Assembly (NCBI GenBank): GCA_036346225.1
Contig: JARFIW010000588.1
Location: 6,701,501 to 6,765,500 of the forward strand
Reading direction: 5' to 3'
From: Platerodrilus igneus
Taxonomy: Eukaryota; Arthropoda; Insecta; Coleoptera; Lycidae
Length of the DNA: 64,000 nt
The position numbers and the translations under genes were made by a program. Numbering within the stretch: the stretch's first letter is position 1; each line of letters starts with the position of its first letter. Shown here piece after piece: positions 22,929 through 35,400 of the stretch. The notes below the pieces were generated by a model that was given only the letters and a program-made list of their open reading frames with translations, had not been told where the DNA came from and ran no database searches.

Positions 22929-25900
22929 GATGTTATGTAATGTTCTATATAATATCCAAGGTTAGACGCACTTATTTACTACTCATATTTATGAGGTATC
23001 CTATTTAAAACTAATGATAAACAAGATCGTACAAAATTAATTACTGAACTAATATCGAATGCTATTTCAGTGTGATACAGCTTTTTGAGATTTCAAATAG
23101 GTGTTTATTTAATTTAATTTATAAAAACCAAACGTAATTCCATTTGAGGAAGCTTCTGTGGATTGTATAAAATGTTTATGTTCACTATTTGAATGGACAC
23201 TACTGTTTGTAAAAGTAAGACATACCACAAGATCTAAAAAATAAGTAATTTAGCATGTTTTAGTAGAAATAAGTAGTTATAGGATGTAAAATTAATGTTT
23301 GTTTAATGTATGTTCACTATATGTATGTTTACTATATAAATTAGGTACTATAATATTTGAAACACAATTCATTAGTATTATTAGCAAAATAATTATAAAC
23401 AAATGGAAAGTAGGACCAAGTGATCCAAATGAAAGGTTTTGAAAGAGTGATTAGAGATGTTTGTAAATAATTGATCAAGGAGTGTAATTTTAATTAACTT
23501 TATAGATGTAGTAGGCAAATGAAGATTGTTTTAAGAGATCTCCTAGGTGATAAGAAATAAATAAAATGGGCTTAAAAAATTTGTAATTTACAGAATAGAT
23601 GTGTTTTACCTGCTCTCGTTTTTTTATTCAAGTATTAAGAGCTGAAGCTAGTTAAAAGAGGTTTTTGTGCAACGTGTAATAAATGTAAAAGGTTTATACA
23701 ACCATTAGTAGTCCAGAAGATTATTTGGTCTTCCAATGAAATGTGTTTGGCTTCCAAGCTGACGTAAATTGAGGTACCGAGAGCTAAAAATCGTCCAGGA
23801 GATTCCATTATTCTGAAGCAGTGTTCCCGCAGTGATAGTTTGAACGAGTCCTAAAATAGATAGCCGATTCTGAGTATCATTTTCATTATAATATCCTTTT
23901 AGTATTTCTAAAGCCTAAAATTAAAGCGTGAAATTTTAAATACAAAATATTAAAACTTAAAATTTAACAGGTAATCGTGAACTTCCAAGTTTTGGGTGGT
24001 CTATTTGCAGTCCAAGGTCCATTATTGTAAACGCAGACGGACTTCAATGGAATTACAGGTATAAAACAACTTAGTTCTTATATTTGTAACACTTAAAAAA
24101 GCTGTATTATTCATTGAAATCTAAAAATCTTATCAAAAGTTAAGCATTCTAACTTTGTTTATTTTCTGAAAATTGGTAGTAAAGATCACACCCAGTTTAG
24201 AGCAAGTATCTTAAAAATTAACTAGAGGGGGCTGTATCTGGCAGTGGTTAATATATAGGCATACAGTTTTGTACCCACACTGTTTGTTTATAGTTATTTA
24301 AATTCATTAAAAACCTGAGATAAGTTTCAATAAGCCGTGACATATTATTGGTTCACAACAAAATTTACTTTTATCCATTTATTACATATAATATAACAAA
24401 GAAAAGGCCCAAATATAAATACTGATAAATATTAAGGAAACGTAACATACATACGACGACGAGATATATAAATATATATATATATATATATTACTCATAT
24501 TTAGACCAGGGTAGAAAATTAAATAATCAAATCAAATAATTTTAATTACCGTGTATAAGGAATTTCATTAAATAATACGCTTTATTAAAACCTTGAAGCA
24601 TAAATAAACTCGGTCGTTTCAGTAAAAATAAGAAATTTAAATTATCTATAAGACGCTTTACATCAAAAGAAGCAGTATTGAAAAGCGCAGTGGATAATTT
24701 AATTATTCCTAAACAAATGGAAGTTACGTGCAAAGTTTATATTAATTAACCCTATTTTAAGTAACCGGTAGTAAAACAAAGTGTACATATAATAATTAAT
24801 ATTTAAGTTGTATTCGCTAAAATGAAAGGATAGAAATCAATTTAATTGGAGTTAATTAAACCGTTAATAACATAATACCTATAGAAGCTTGTGAAAACCC
24901 AATAATAGTCAAATCGTAGGAAGGTTATTTAAAATGTTACGTTTGAACACCCCTGCGTGTTTTAAAAGGCAATTTCAAGTTAATTTGTTTGGATAAACAT
25001 GTTGATTCTAAGGATATTGGAAACGATCAGATGCTTTAGCAGGAAATACAGAACACCTGCGTATTTTTAAAAAGCTCATTCTGCGTAAATTTGGCAAATA
25101 ATTAATGTTTCAAAGAATCTTGGAGAAACCGGGACTTAGTATTCACGAGAATGTGCGATACGGGTTTATTAAACCCAGATAACAGTCCGCGTGGACTAAA
25201 ATATAATCGATAATAAAGAATCTAAATTTGCACCAATACGAACAGGTTAGAAAAGGAAAGAGAAAATGCGTCAAGCAAAGACATATTGTAAAGGGCGGGA
25301 TTTAAGCAACGTCAAGGGGTTGCGATTGGTTAAAAATAGGATGCATATATCAGAGGTAGAACAACAATTTCTGTATAAAAGTAATTAGTTTTTCTCGGAC
25401 AACTTTGCGGGCCGTGTTGAAATTTTCTGAGATCTCAATGGGGTGAGGACTAAATTCATAAAAATCGACGTGCAGGCTACAGACTGGGAACGAGAATGAG
25501 GAATTCGTTGAATTACCCGTTTTAGGGAACAAAGCGACGTGTCGGCTATTCGCTATATATACAGGCGGAATATGTGTTTCTCTCTTAGACTCTTAGACTT
25601 TCGACGATTCGATGCGTTAAAAGCTCGTGCATCCGCGACTTGATATTAAACAGTGCATTTTAGTTTGATTAAATAATTTAAAGTGTGCTAGTATATTTTA
25701 GTGACTCAAAATAGTTGGTTATTTTACGTGCTAACATGAATGTACTTCAGTGCACTTAGATACAAGGTAATAAAAGTTTATTATCACGGTACCAATTAGT
25801 AAAATTTACAACGACAAATGTATACCCAAAAGTAGGCAGTTTTGGCGTATATTGGTAATATTGGTAAAAGGAAGTATGAATTTCTTTGCTATTTTATGGG

Positions 25901-28900
25901 GTGTTAATGACTAAATGGTTCGTAAATGTGTCTGCATCCACTGAACCAGAGGCAGATATACACAGATGAGTTCCGGAAAAGCCTAGAAACAACTTTAAAT
26001 TAATGGTGATGGAGAACATTTTAAAGCGTTGACAACATGAAGCTGTAAATAGAATCCGGTTGGAATGGTGTGATTTACAAAGGGACGATTACACTGAAGC
26101 TACGAGGACAATAACCTTCAGGTAAATTGTACTATTTTGTTTGACATTTTTGTGTGTATTGAATGACTTTATAATTGATTTACTTTAAATGGACATTAGT
26201 GGAATTTTTCTAACCATAAAATTTAATTTTAAGATGAAATTTGCTTGTTTAAGTAAAAGGGTATTTTGTTTTGATGTTCGGGAATAGGATGAAACTTTGG
26301 GTAGGTCTTTGAGCTCAATTAGACAAACCTGGTTAATTAACGTAAAGGGGTGGTAGATGCTCCTTTATACTCAGACTCGGTCTGCTTATATTGTTATATT
26401 AATTAGTAGGCATCCAACAAGGACTTTAATTTTGGATGCACAGTAAAATGATAATAAAATTAATCCGGAAATTCTTTTAAAACTGAATTTTATGTTCAAA
26501 TTTAATTTGAAAATTTAATGTATTCTGAATATTGATGTAAATAGAGTTAACGTTGATGTTTGTGGTAGGAATGTGTTGTTTAATTTTATGATTGAGAATG
26601 GAAGTTATCTAGAAGAGCAGCCGAGGCGATTAACAGAAGGAATCAACGGACCAGGTGATTTAAAAGGTTTCACAGCATTCTTGACGCCCAAACTGTGGGG
26701 CTCGAATGTTTTTTTAAAGGGCCAGTACCTGCAAAGATGAGAGGTTACACAGCATTCTTGGCGACCCAAAAGTGAGGCTCGAGTTCCAAATAAAAATTTT
26801 GTTATTTTATTCCAGGAAACTGGCGATCTGAGAGAGAGTTTCGTGTGTGTATAAATTTAAGAGTATTTTAGAGTGTGTGAGTGAGTAGAACGTATGCAGA
26901 GAAAGGAGTGGTTAAGGAGTCAAGGAGTGGAAATTGGAAGTGACGATAGTGCATTGTGTGAGAAAATTTCGAAAATGGAAGAAGCTGGAGGCAGTAGAGA
27001 TCAGTCGAGGACGGAATCAGGGATCAAGGAAACGAGTTAATGATGAGAATGTTAGAGGAAATGCGATTAGCTAGGAAGAATCCAATAGAAAATTAGAACT
27101 GCTAAGCGATGAAGCTAATAGAGCTAGGGAAGAATCTAATAGAGCGAGGAGGAGTCCAACCAAAATTAGAGCAGATAAGCGGAAAATTGAACAAAATACT
27201 AAAGAATTTACAGAATTTAAAGATAGTCTTACCGTGAAACTGGGGAAGTAGAAAATAGGGTTGAAAAAATGAGCATGATATTACAGGTCTTCGACAGGAA
27301 ATGGGACATTTAAGGTCCGGACGCATTTTCTGTGAAGAAGAAATAAACGTAAAATGACTGAAGTAACGGACTCATGTAGGGATCAGTTAGGCAGGGTAGA
27401 ACGCGAAGTTAGTAGTATTAAATACAACATGTCAAATTTAACGGGGGATGGTCCTAGATTTTATACAGGTAGCGTATCATTGGACCAACACATGAAGTTT
27501 TATGGCGATAACAGAGTAAATCCACAAATTTTTATTAATAGTGTAAGAAATCTAGTGGGAAATTTATTTGACGAACAGACTAAACTAAATACGATAAAGG
27601 CTTTATTAAAGGACAACGCGGAAGCATGGTACAATTTAGTAGGACAGGACATAGACACGTATCAGGACTTTGAAGACAAATTTTACAACATTACTGGAGT
27701 GATCACAAACAGGATCAGATTAGGGACGACTTGATTACAGGAAAATTTAAAAGAGAGTTTGCAGGTTCTAGGAGCAATATGCCATCCGCAAGTACAGTGT
27801 GGCCAAACAACTGAATCCACCATTGACGGACAGACAGATTATCAAGTACCTATCACGACATTTTGAACAGGAAATTAGACAACACGTGGCCTTACAAAAC
27901 ATCACAGAACGGGAGACATTTTAGAGTATTTGCAGAGATATGACGATGTATGTGTAGGACGGACAAGAGAGATACGAGAACGAAACGTTAACACAGTTAG
28001 GTTTGACAACAGGACACCGAATTATCCGAGACGGCCTGACTACAACAGAAATTTTCGACGAATTGGGAACGACGAGGACAGGAATACAGGAGCAATAGTG
28101 CGACTAGGGGACCGACGCCAAGACCTAGTTACACGCGACAGAACAGTTTACCGGAAGTAAACAGGACTATGACCAGCACGCCGAATAGAGATAGGGACAC
28201 GGATATTAACACGAGGAGGACGTACGCACAGGTTGTAGAAGGACAACCAGGACCAAGCACGGAAAACAGGATGAGACAGGATTTTAGAACGCGACAGACC
28301 ACTAGATTTCTGTGTAAATGTATACGAACATCCACGTGAATTTTTCAAAATTGAGGAGGAAGTAGAGCCAGAAACTGAGGAAAAATTATGTTTGCCAATT
28401 ATTAATTTAGAAATTTTTGAGAATAATGTAGAAGTATTACTTGATACAGGGCAGAGGCGAGTTTAATATCGGAGGAATTCGTCAGCAAAATTAGGGATAA
28501 GGTTTGTGATAGAATTATGCCTATAAAACGTAGCCATTTAGTAGCTCCAAATAAAAAGAAGTTTGCTGTAGTAAATAGTGTTGTGGTGCTTAGGATAGAT
28601 ATAGGAGGTTTAAGCTGTGAACAGGAGTTTGTAATTGTACCTGGACTGAAGTTTCAGAGCATTTTAGGTGTTGACTGTATGATGAAGTTAGGGTGTTGAT
28701 AGATATGGAAAGGAAGGTAGTAAGGATTAAGGATAGGGTAGTGCCATGGAAGGGCAGTTATGAAGTCACAGAGGATGACACTGGGTTTAGTATTAATGTA
28801 GTAGAGGTAGAGGATGATGAAGGTAAACAGATCAACACGATAAGATGTCCAGAGGATAGGAGAGTAGAGGTTCAAGCTTTATTACGAAAACATGCAGAAT

Positions 28901-31900
28901 TAGTGGGGTAGAAGCAAGCACAGCGTTAGGCTATGAGCACAGATTGGAAGTGGATAATTCAGAACCGTTCAACGCAAAGGTTTATCCAATTCCAGCAGCA
29001 TATCGAGCAGGTAAAGGCAGAATTAAATAAAATGTTGGAAGATGGCATAATAGAGGTATCAAACACTCATTTCATAAATCCGTTGGTGGTAGTTAAGAAA
29101 AGGATGATAGCATTCGTTTATGTTTAGATGCACGAAAAATTAACCAACGGACCAAACCGCAATTCCATTGTCCACCATCCATGGACACACTTTTGACGAG
29201 GTTAAGTGGCAAGTTTGTTTTAATAAAGTAGATTTAAGGAATTCATTCTGGATTCCATTACACAAAAATTCTAGAAGGTACATAGGATTTTCCGTAGAGG
29301 GAAAATTTGATAATTTTAAAGTAGTATCGTTTGGTTTGTCGGCAGAAAGGGAAACAACAATAAATGAGAAACAGACAAGTGTAGGGACTAAAGAAGAAGT
29401 AATATTTAAGAGTCAGGATAAGAGGGATGATAAGTTTATTGTATGTGAGATAATAGAGATGTTAAGTATAGATATAGAAGGGGGAGAGATAGGGATGAAG
29501 AGTATTAGGATGGTTAGAAGGAAGACTTGGAGGGTCAAGAAGAGAGTTAGATTTAAATAACTTAAGGAACAAAGGATAGAGATAGGTGAACTTTAGTATA
29601 GATATAGAACAAGGGATAGAATAGGTGTATATAAAAGAGTAGAAGTAAGTGGTTATAGAAAATAAAGCTAGATATAGGATACATATGGGAGATAATTAGG
29701 AATAGGTTTAGGATGAGGATAAAGAGTAAATGTAGGAAGAAAATAAGATAGGTTAAGTATAGATATTTTATATAAGATTAGTGGAGAGTTAGGAATAGAG
29801 TAAGAGTAGGATAGGCATATAGGATTAGGTAGGGGAAGTAAAGTATAGTGAAGAGTAGTTAAAAGTTAGGAATAGGATAGGTATATAGGATGTATATAGG
29901 ATTAGATGGATAAGTAGGATGAAGTTAGGGATAATTTCAGTTTATAGAAGTAGGTGAGAGTTAGGAATAGGATAGGGATATAGGATAGGTGTAAATATTT
30001 TTTGGATTGGAGACAAAGTAGGTAAGTTAGATAGATAAGGATAGAGAGAGTAGGCAAAATTTTGTAAAGATTTTTGGCAGTCTAAATATTTGATATTTGC
30101 ATTCAAATAAGTGGGATTATTTGTATTCAAATAGGGGGAAAATACTCATATTTAGACCAGGGTAGAAAATTAAATAATCAAATCAAATAATTTTAATTAC
30201 CGTGTATAAGGAATTTCATTAAATAATACGCTTTATTAAAACCTTGAAGCATAAATAAACTCGGTCGTTTCAGTAAAATAAGAAATTTAAATTATCTATA
30301 AGACGCTTTACATCAAAAGAAGCAGTATTGAAAAGCGCAGTGGATAATTTAATTATTCCTAAACAAATGGAAGTTACGTGCAAAGTTTATATTAATTAAC
30401 CCTATTTTAAGTAACCGGTAGTAAAACAAAGTGTACATATAATAATTAATATTTAAGTTGTATTCGCTAAAAATGAAAGGATAGAAATCAATTTAATTGG
30501 AGTTAATTAAACCGTTAATAACATAATACCTATAGAAGCCAGAAACCCAATAATAGTCAAATCGTAGGAAGGTTATTTAAAATGTTACGTTTGAACACCC
30601 TGCGTGTTTTAAAAGGCAATTTCAAGTTAATTTGTTTGGATAAACATGTTGATTCTAAGGATATTGGAAACGATCAGATGCTTTAGCAGGAAATACAGAA
30701 CACCTGCGTATTTTTAAAAAAGCTCATTCTGCGTAAATTTGGCAAATAATTAATGTTTCAAAGAATCTTGGAGAAACCGGGACTTAGTATTCACGAGAAT
30801 GTGCGATACGGGTTTATTAAACCCAGATAACAGTCCGTGTGGACTAAAATATAATCGATAATAAAGAATCTAAATTTGCACCAATACGAACAGGTTAGAA
30901 AAGGAAAGAGAAAATGCGTCAAGCAAAGACACATATTGTAAAAGGGCGGGATTTAAGCAACGTCAAGGGGTTGCGATTGGTTAAAAATAGGATGCATATA
31001 TCAGAGGTAGAACAACAATTTCTGTATAAAAGTAATTAGTTTTTCTCGGACAACTTATGCGGGCCGTGTTGAAATTTTCTTAGATCTCAATGGGGTGAGG
31101 ACTAAATTCATAAAAATCGACGTGCAGGCTACAGACTGGGAACGTAGAATGAGGAATTCGTTGGAATTACCCGTTTTAGGGAACAAAGCGACGTGTCGGC
31201 TATTCGCTATATATACAGGCGGGAATATGTGTTTCTCTCTTAGACTCTTAGACTTTCGACGATTCGATGCGTTAAAAGCTCGTGCATCCGCGACTTGATA
31301 TTAAACAGTGCATTTTAGTTTGATTAAATAATTTAAAGTGTGCTAGTATATTTTAGTGACTCAAAATAGTTGGTTATTTTACGTGCTAACATGAATGTAC
31401 TTCAGTGCACTTAGATACAAGGTAATAAAAGTTTATTATCACGGTACCAATTAGTAAAATTTACAACGACAAATGTATACCCAAAAGTAGGCAGTTTTGG
31501 CGTATATTGGTAATATTGGTAAAAGGAAGTATGAATTTCTTTGCTATTTTGGGGTGTTAATGACTAAATGGTTCGTAAATGTGTCTGCATCCACTGAACC
31601 AGAGGCAGATATACACAGATGAGTTCGGAAAAGCCTAGAAACAACTTTAAATTAATGGTGATGGAGAACATTTTAAAGCGTTGACAACATGAAGCTGTAA
31701 ATAGAATCCGGTTGGAATGGTGTGATTTACAAAAGGGACGATTACACTGAAGCTACGAGGACAATAACCTTCAGGTAAATTGTACTATTTTGTTTGACAT
31801 TTTTGTGTGTATTGAATGACTTTATAATTGATTTACTTTAAATGGACATTAGTGGAATTTTTCTAACCATAAAAATTTAATTTTAAGATGAAATTTGCTT

Positions 31901-32409
31901 GTTTAAGTAAAAGGGGTATTTTGTTTTGATGTTCGGAATAGGATGAAACTTTGGGTAGGTCTTTGAGCTCAATTAGACAAACCTGGTTAATTAACGTAAA
32001 GGGTGGTAGATGCTCCTTTATACTCAGACTCCGGTCTGCTTATATTGTTATATTAATTAGTAGGCATCCAACAAGGACTTTAATTTTGGATGCACAGTAA
32101 AATGATAATAAAATTAATCCGGAAATTCTTTTAAAACTGAATTTTATGTTCAAATTTAATTTGAAAATTTAATGTATTCTGAATATTGATGTAAATAGAG
32201 TTAACGTTGATGTTTGTGGTAGGAATGTGTTGTTTAATTTTTATGATTGAGAATGGAAGTTATCTAGAAGAGCAGCCGAGGCGATTAACAGAAGGAATCA
32301 ACGGACCAGGTGATTTAAAAGGTTTCACAGCATTCTTGACGCCCAAACTGTGGGGCTCGAATGTTTTTTTTTAAAGGGCCAGTACCTGCAAAGATGAGAG
32401 GTTACACAG

Positions 32410-32456
<47 letters not shown>

Positions 32457-35400
32457 TTGTCCTTTCTTCGCCATCTGTTTATATTTTAATTAAATTTATT
32501 GGAATTTGGTCATTTTCAACTATCTTAGTTATATGGTGTTTGTTGTGATGAAATGAAACTGCTCAATCAATCATTTTAATTCAATACATATGACGTAAGT
32601 ATTTTTAGAAACATATTTAAATGGTTAAATTTGGGTATAAACAATGCAATTTCAAACACCCTGTATAGAGGAAACAACCATAATTTATGTGCTTAATTTA
32701 TTTCATGTATTTAATTTAAAGTAAAAAATACCATAATTTTATAATTAGGGATTAAAAATTCGTAGGTGCGTAAAGAAAATAAATAGTATAAGCCAATAGA
32801 AATTATTAATTAATTTAATTCAGTTTAATTCAAAGGGTTATAAAGTGTCATAAAACGCATCAAAGCATGAAAAATCAATAATTCCGAGGCGAAAAGCTTT
32901 ACTAACAAATAAACAGACGTCGAATATAGGAAATACCTTGAAACGCAAACTCCTAGAAATATTATTGTAAAACGATCGTTAATTGAACACCTGCATGTTT
33001 TGGAAAGGTCATGTTCCCCTTATTTTTGTAGAAAGAATTCACCATAAATTTTTACGTTACTGTGCTTATAAACTAAAAATATTTATTGATAATCACGATT
33101 ATTCGAGTATTCTTAATGTCTTAAATTTACAAACGCTTGAAACTCGTCGAAAATGTAACAATTTGATTTTTGTGTATAAACTTCTAAATGGGAAAATTGA
33201 CTGTTTACAACTTATCCAGAGAATTCATTTTAATGTTCCTAATAGACTTTTGCGTAACCATAATTTATTTAGTATTCCTTTTCATTCTACAAATTATGGA
33301 CGGCACATACCTTTAGACATCTTTACATTTATTTAATAAGTTAAAAGTAGACTCTTTCTGTAATTCATTAATTAAATTTAAAAAATGTATTCGCACGGTA
33401 GAAATATAAATGTATTTGTTATGCTGTAGGACTTGTATAATTGAACAATAGTCACTAGTTATACTATTAATTTAGAGCTATTTTAGTTTTTAGTATTTGT
33501 TATACATTTTGGAAGAAAATATTGTTTTATAATGGGGATTTCCCGTAAATAAATAAAATTTAAAAAAATAAAATAAAAAAATAGATAACAAGCAAGTTTC
33601 AAAGAATATTAGTCAACGGACAGTCGCAAAGCACGTATACAACTCCACGTGGAGGAGATATCACGCGGACAGTAATATCGATTTTCTACCACTCAAACAA
33701 GGTTAGAAGGAAACATCCAATATGCGTAAGAGAGGAATAGAGTTAATACAGGCGTGGTTTTAGACGTCACTGAAATATATCATTGGTCTAAATAGTTAGT
33801 TTTACAACAGACAAACACGGGAAGATGAATGCTGGTTTGTCGGAAAATAGCGTAGCGACGAGCTAAATTTCGTGGAGTTTGAAAACGGTTATGCCAAAAT
33901 TTGAAGAAAGAGTTAGTTTGCAATTAGGATTTCGGGTAAAGTATGGCCGAGAGGGGCCTGGCTTATAACATAAATAAGCTAGCGAAATTGATAGCTTTCT
34001 CTTTTTGACTTCTTTAATTTGCATCGCTTACGACGTACCAAAAATCTACTAACGAGCTTGTAAGTATTAAAATTTATAAATTAAATAGTATAGTGTTAAA
34101 TTGTTGTGCCTCATAGTTTGAAACGCGGAAAGTGTCGAGTTTATATTTAACTGAGGTGTAACAGATATTTTAACAAGCTCGTAAAGTAAAGTAATTATGC
34201 GATAATAAATAAGCGTAAGAATATATGGATCTGGATATTCAGCTGGATCTTGAATGGGTAGCATGCAGCGCAACTTAGATGGTGTTCATCTATAAATAGC
34301 TGGAGGCCGCAAGCAGAGCATAACCACTAGACAGGTTTCAGGAACTTAAAACATCGTCAACGGAGTTGGAATCTTCAAGTTTTTCAGGTAACGCATTAGA
34401 ATTTGCTGTCTTTTTATAAACTGGAGATTATTTGTGATGTGTGAGAGTGAACTTTGATGGTATTTTTCATTATTTTGCGTATTGAAAAGAATACGTATAA
34501 CTAACTTTTATTATGGTATTTGAATAGAAATCTAAAGGTATACGTAAAGCTTATTAACGTTCCTCATGAATTTAAATTTTTATTGTTAAGAGTACATGGT
34601 TTTTTTTTGTGTTTGTAGTAAGAGTATGCAAAGTAAAAAGCATACATATAAAAATAAACTGGGTTATCATGAGCTCACCATACTCCAGAGTGTAATAATT
34701 AAAAAAATATATAAATAAGGTATTATTTAGGACCCATTTACTCATGTTACATTAAATGTTTTTGAAATTTCAATTTAAAAAAAAGGACTTTACAAAGATA
34801 TCATTTATTGAGGTGTAACTTGAGCACCGAAATGTACATAATCTTGAATTATTATTTGTAAATAGTGGTAAATAAATATTGTATGATTGTTGTATTATTT
34901 TTTGGTTTTATTGAGAGTGTGCGTGACGGTAAAGAATATGATAGTAAATCTAGGTATCCAAGAGGAGGCCCAACTGAGCTAGCTAGGGAGCGGTTGAAGA
35001 AATCAAAGTTGATGGAAGCAGAATCTGGGTAAGAAATTTTTTTTCAAATTTTCCTTTTTTGTGAAATTTTCGATTTTTGTAAATTAAATAAATTTTCGAA
35101 TCTACTGAGGTCTAGAGCGTAGTAACACGGCAATTTATGGCGACCCGAACGTGAGGTTCGAGCTCCAGGTAGAATTTTAGCAATTTTATTCCAGGAAACT
35201 GAGGATCTGAGAGAGAGAGTCAGGTGTAAATAAATTTAAAAATTATTTTGAGTGTGTGTGGGAGTGATTTGAACGTATGCAGAGAAAGGAGTGGTTAAGG
35301 AGCCAAGGAGTGGAAATTGAAAGTAACGATAGTGCCTTGTGTGATAAAAATTTAAAAATGGAGGAAGCTGGAGGTAGTAGGGATCAGTCGAGGACGGAAT

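Larger units (their letters stand above)
24492..32411 (+). mobile_element. Element A: Gypsy-like LTR retrotransposon with 2.26-kb LTRs and truncated pol
   Basis: Two direct repeats of 2263 and 2269 bp flank a 3388-bp internal region. A PBS candidate TGGCGACCC lies 4 nt after the left LTR, and a polypurine tract ATAGGGGGAAAA directly precedes the right LTR. The order is gag (26894-28160), an aspartic protease region (about 28380-28690, DTG with a one-base frame loss; ILGVD) and the first part of RT (28930-29340). Pol then stops and a purine-rich block fills the rest to 30142. The YxDD box, RNase H and integrase are missing, so the copy is non-autonomous. LTR ends are TACTCA...ACAGCA, not the usual TG...CA. 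Confidence 0.88.

Noticed and set aside
24492..32411. Segmental duplication of host DNA or an assembly duplication
   Set aside because: The repeats flank gag-protease-RT, with a PBS at one inner border and a polypurine tract at the other, as in an LTR element.
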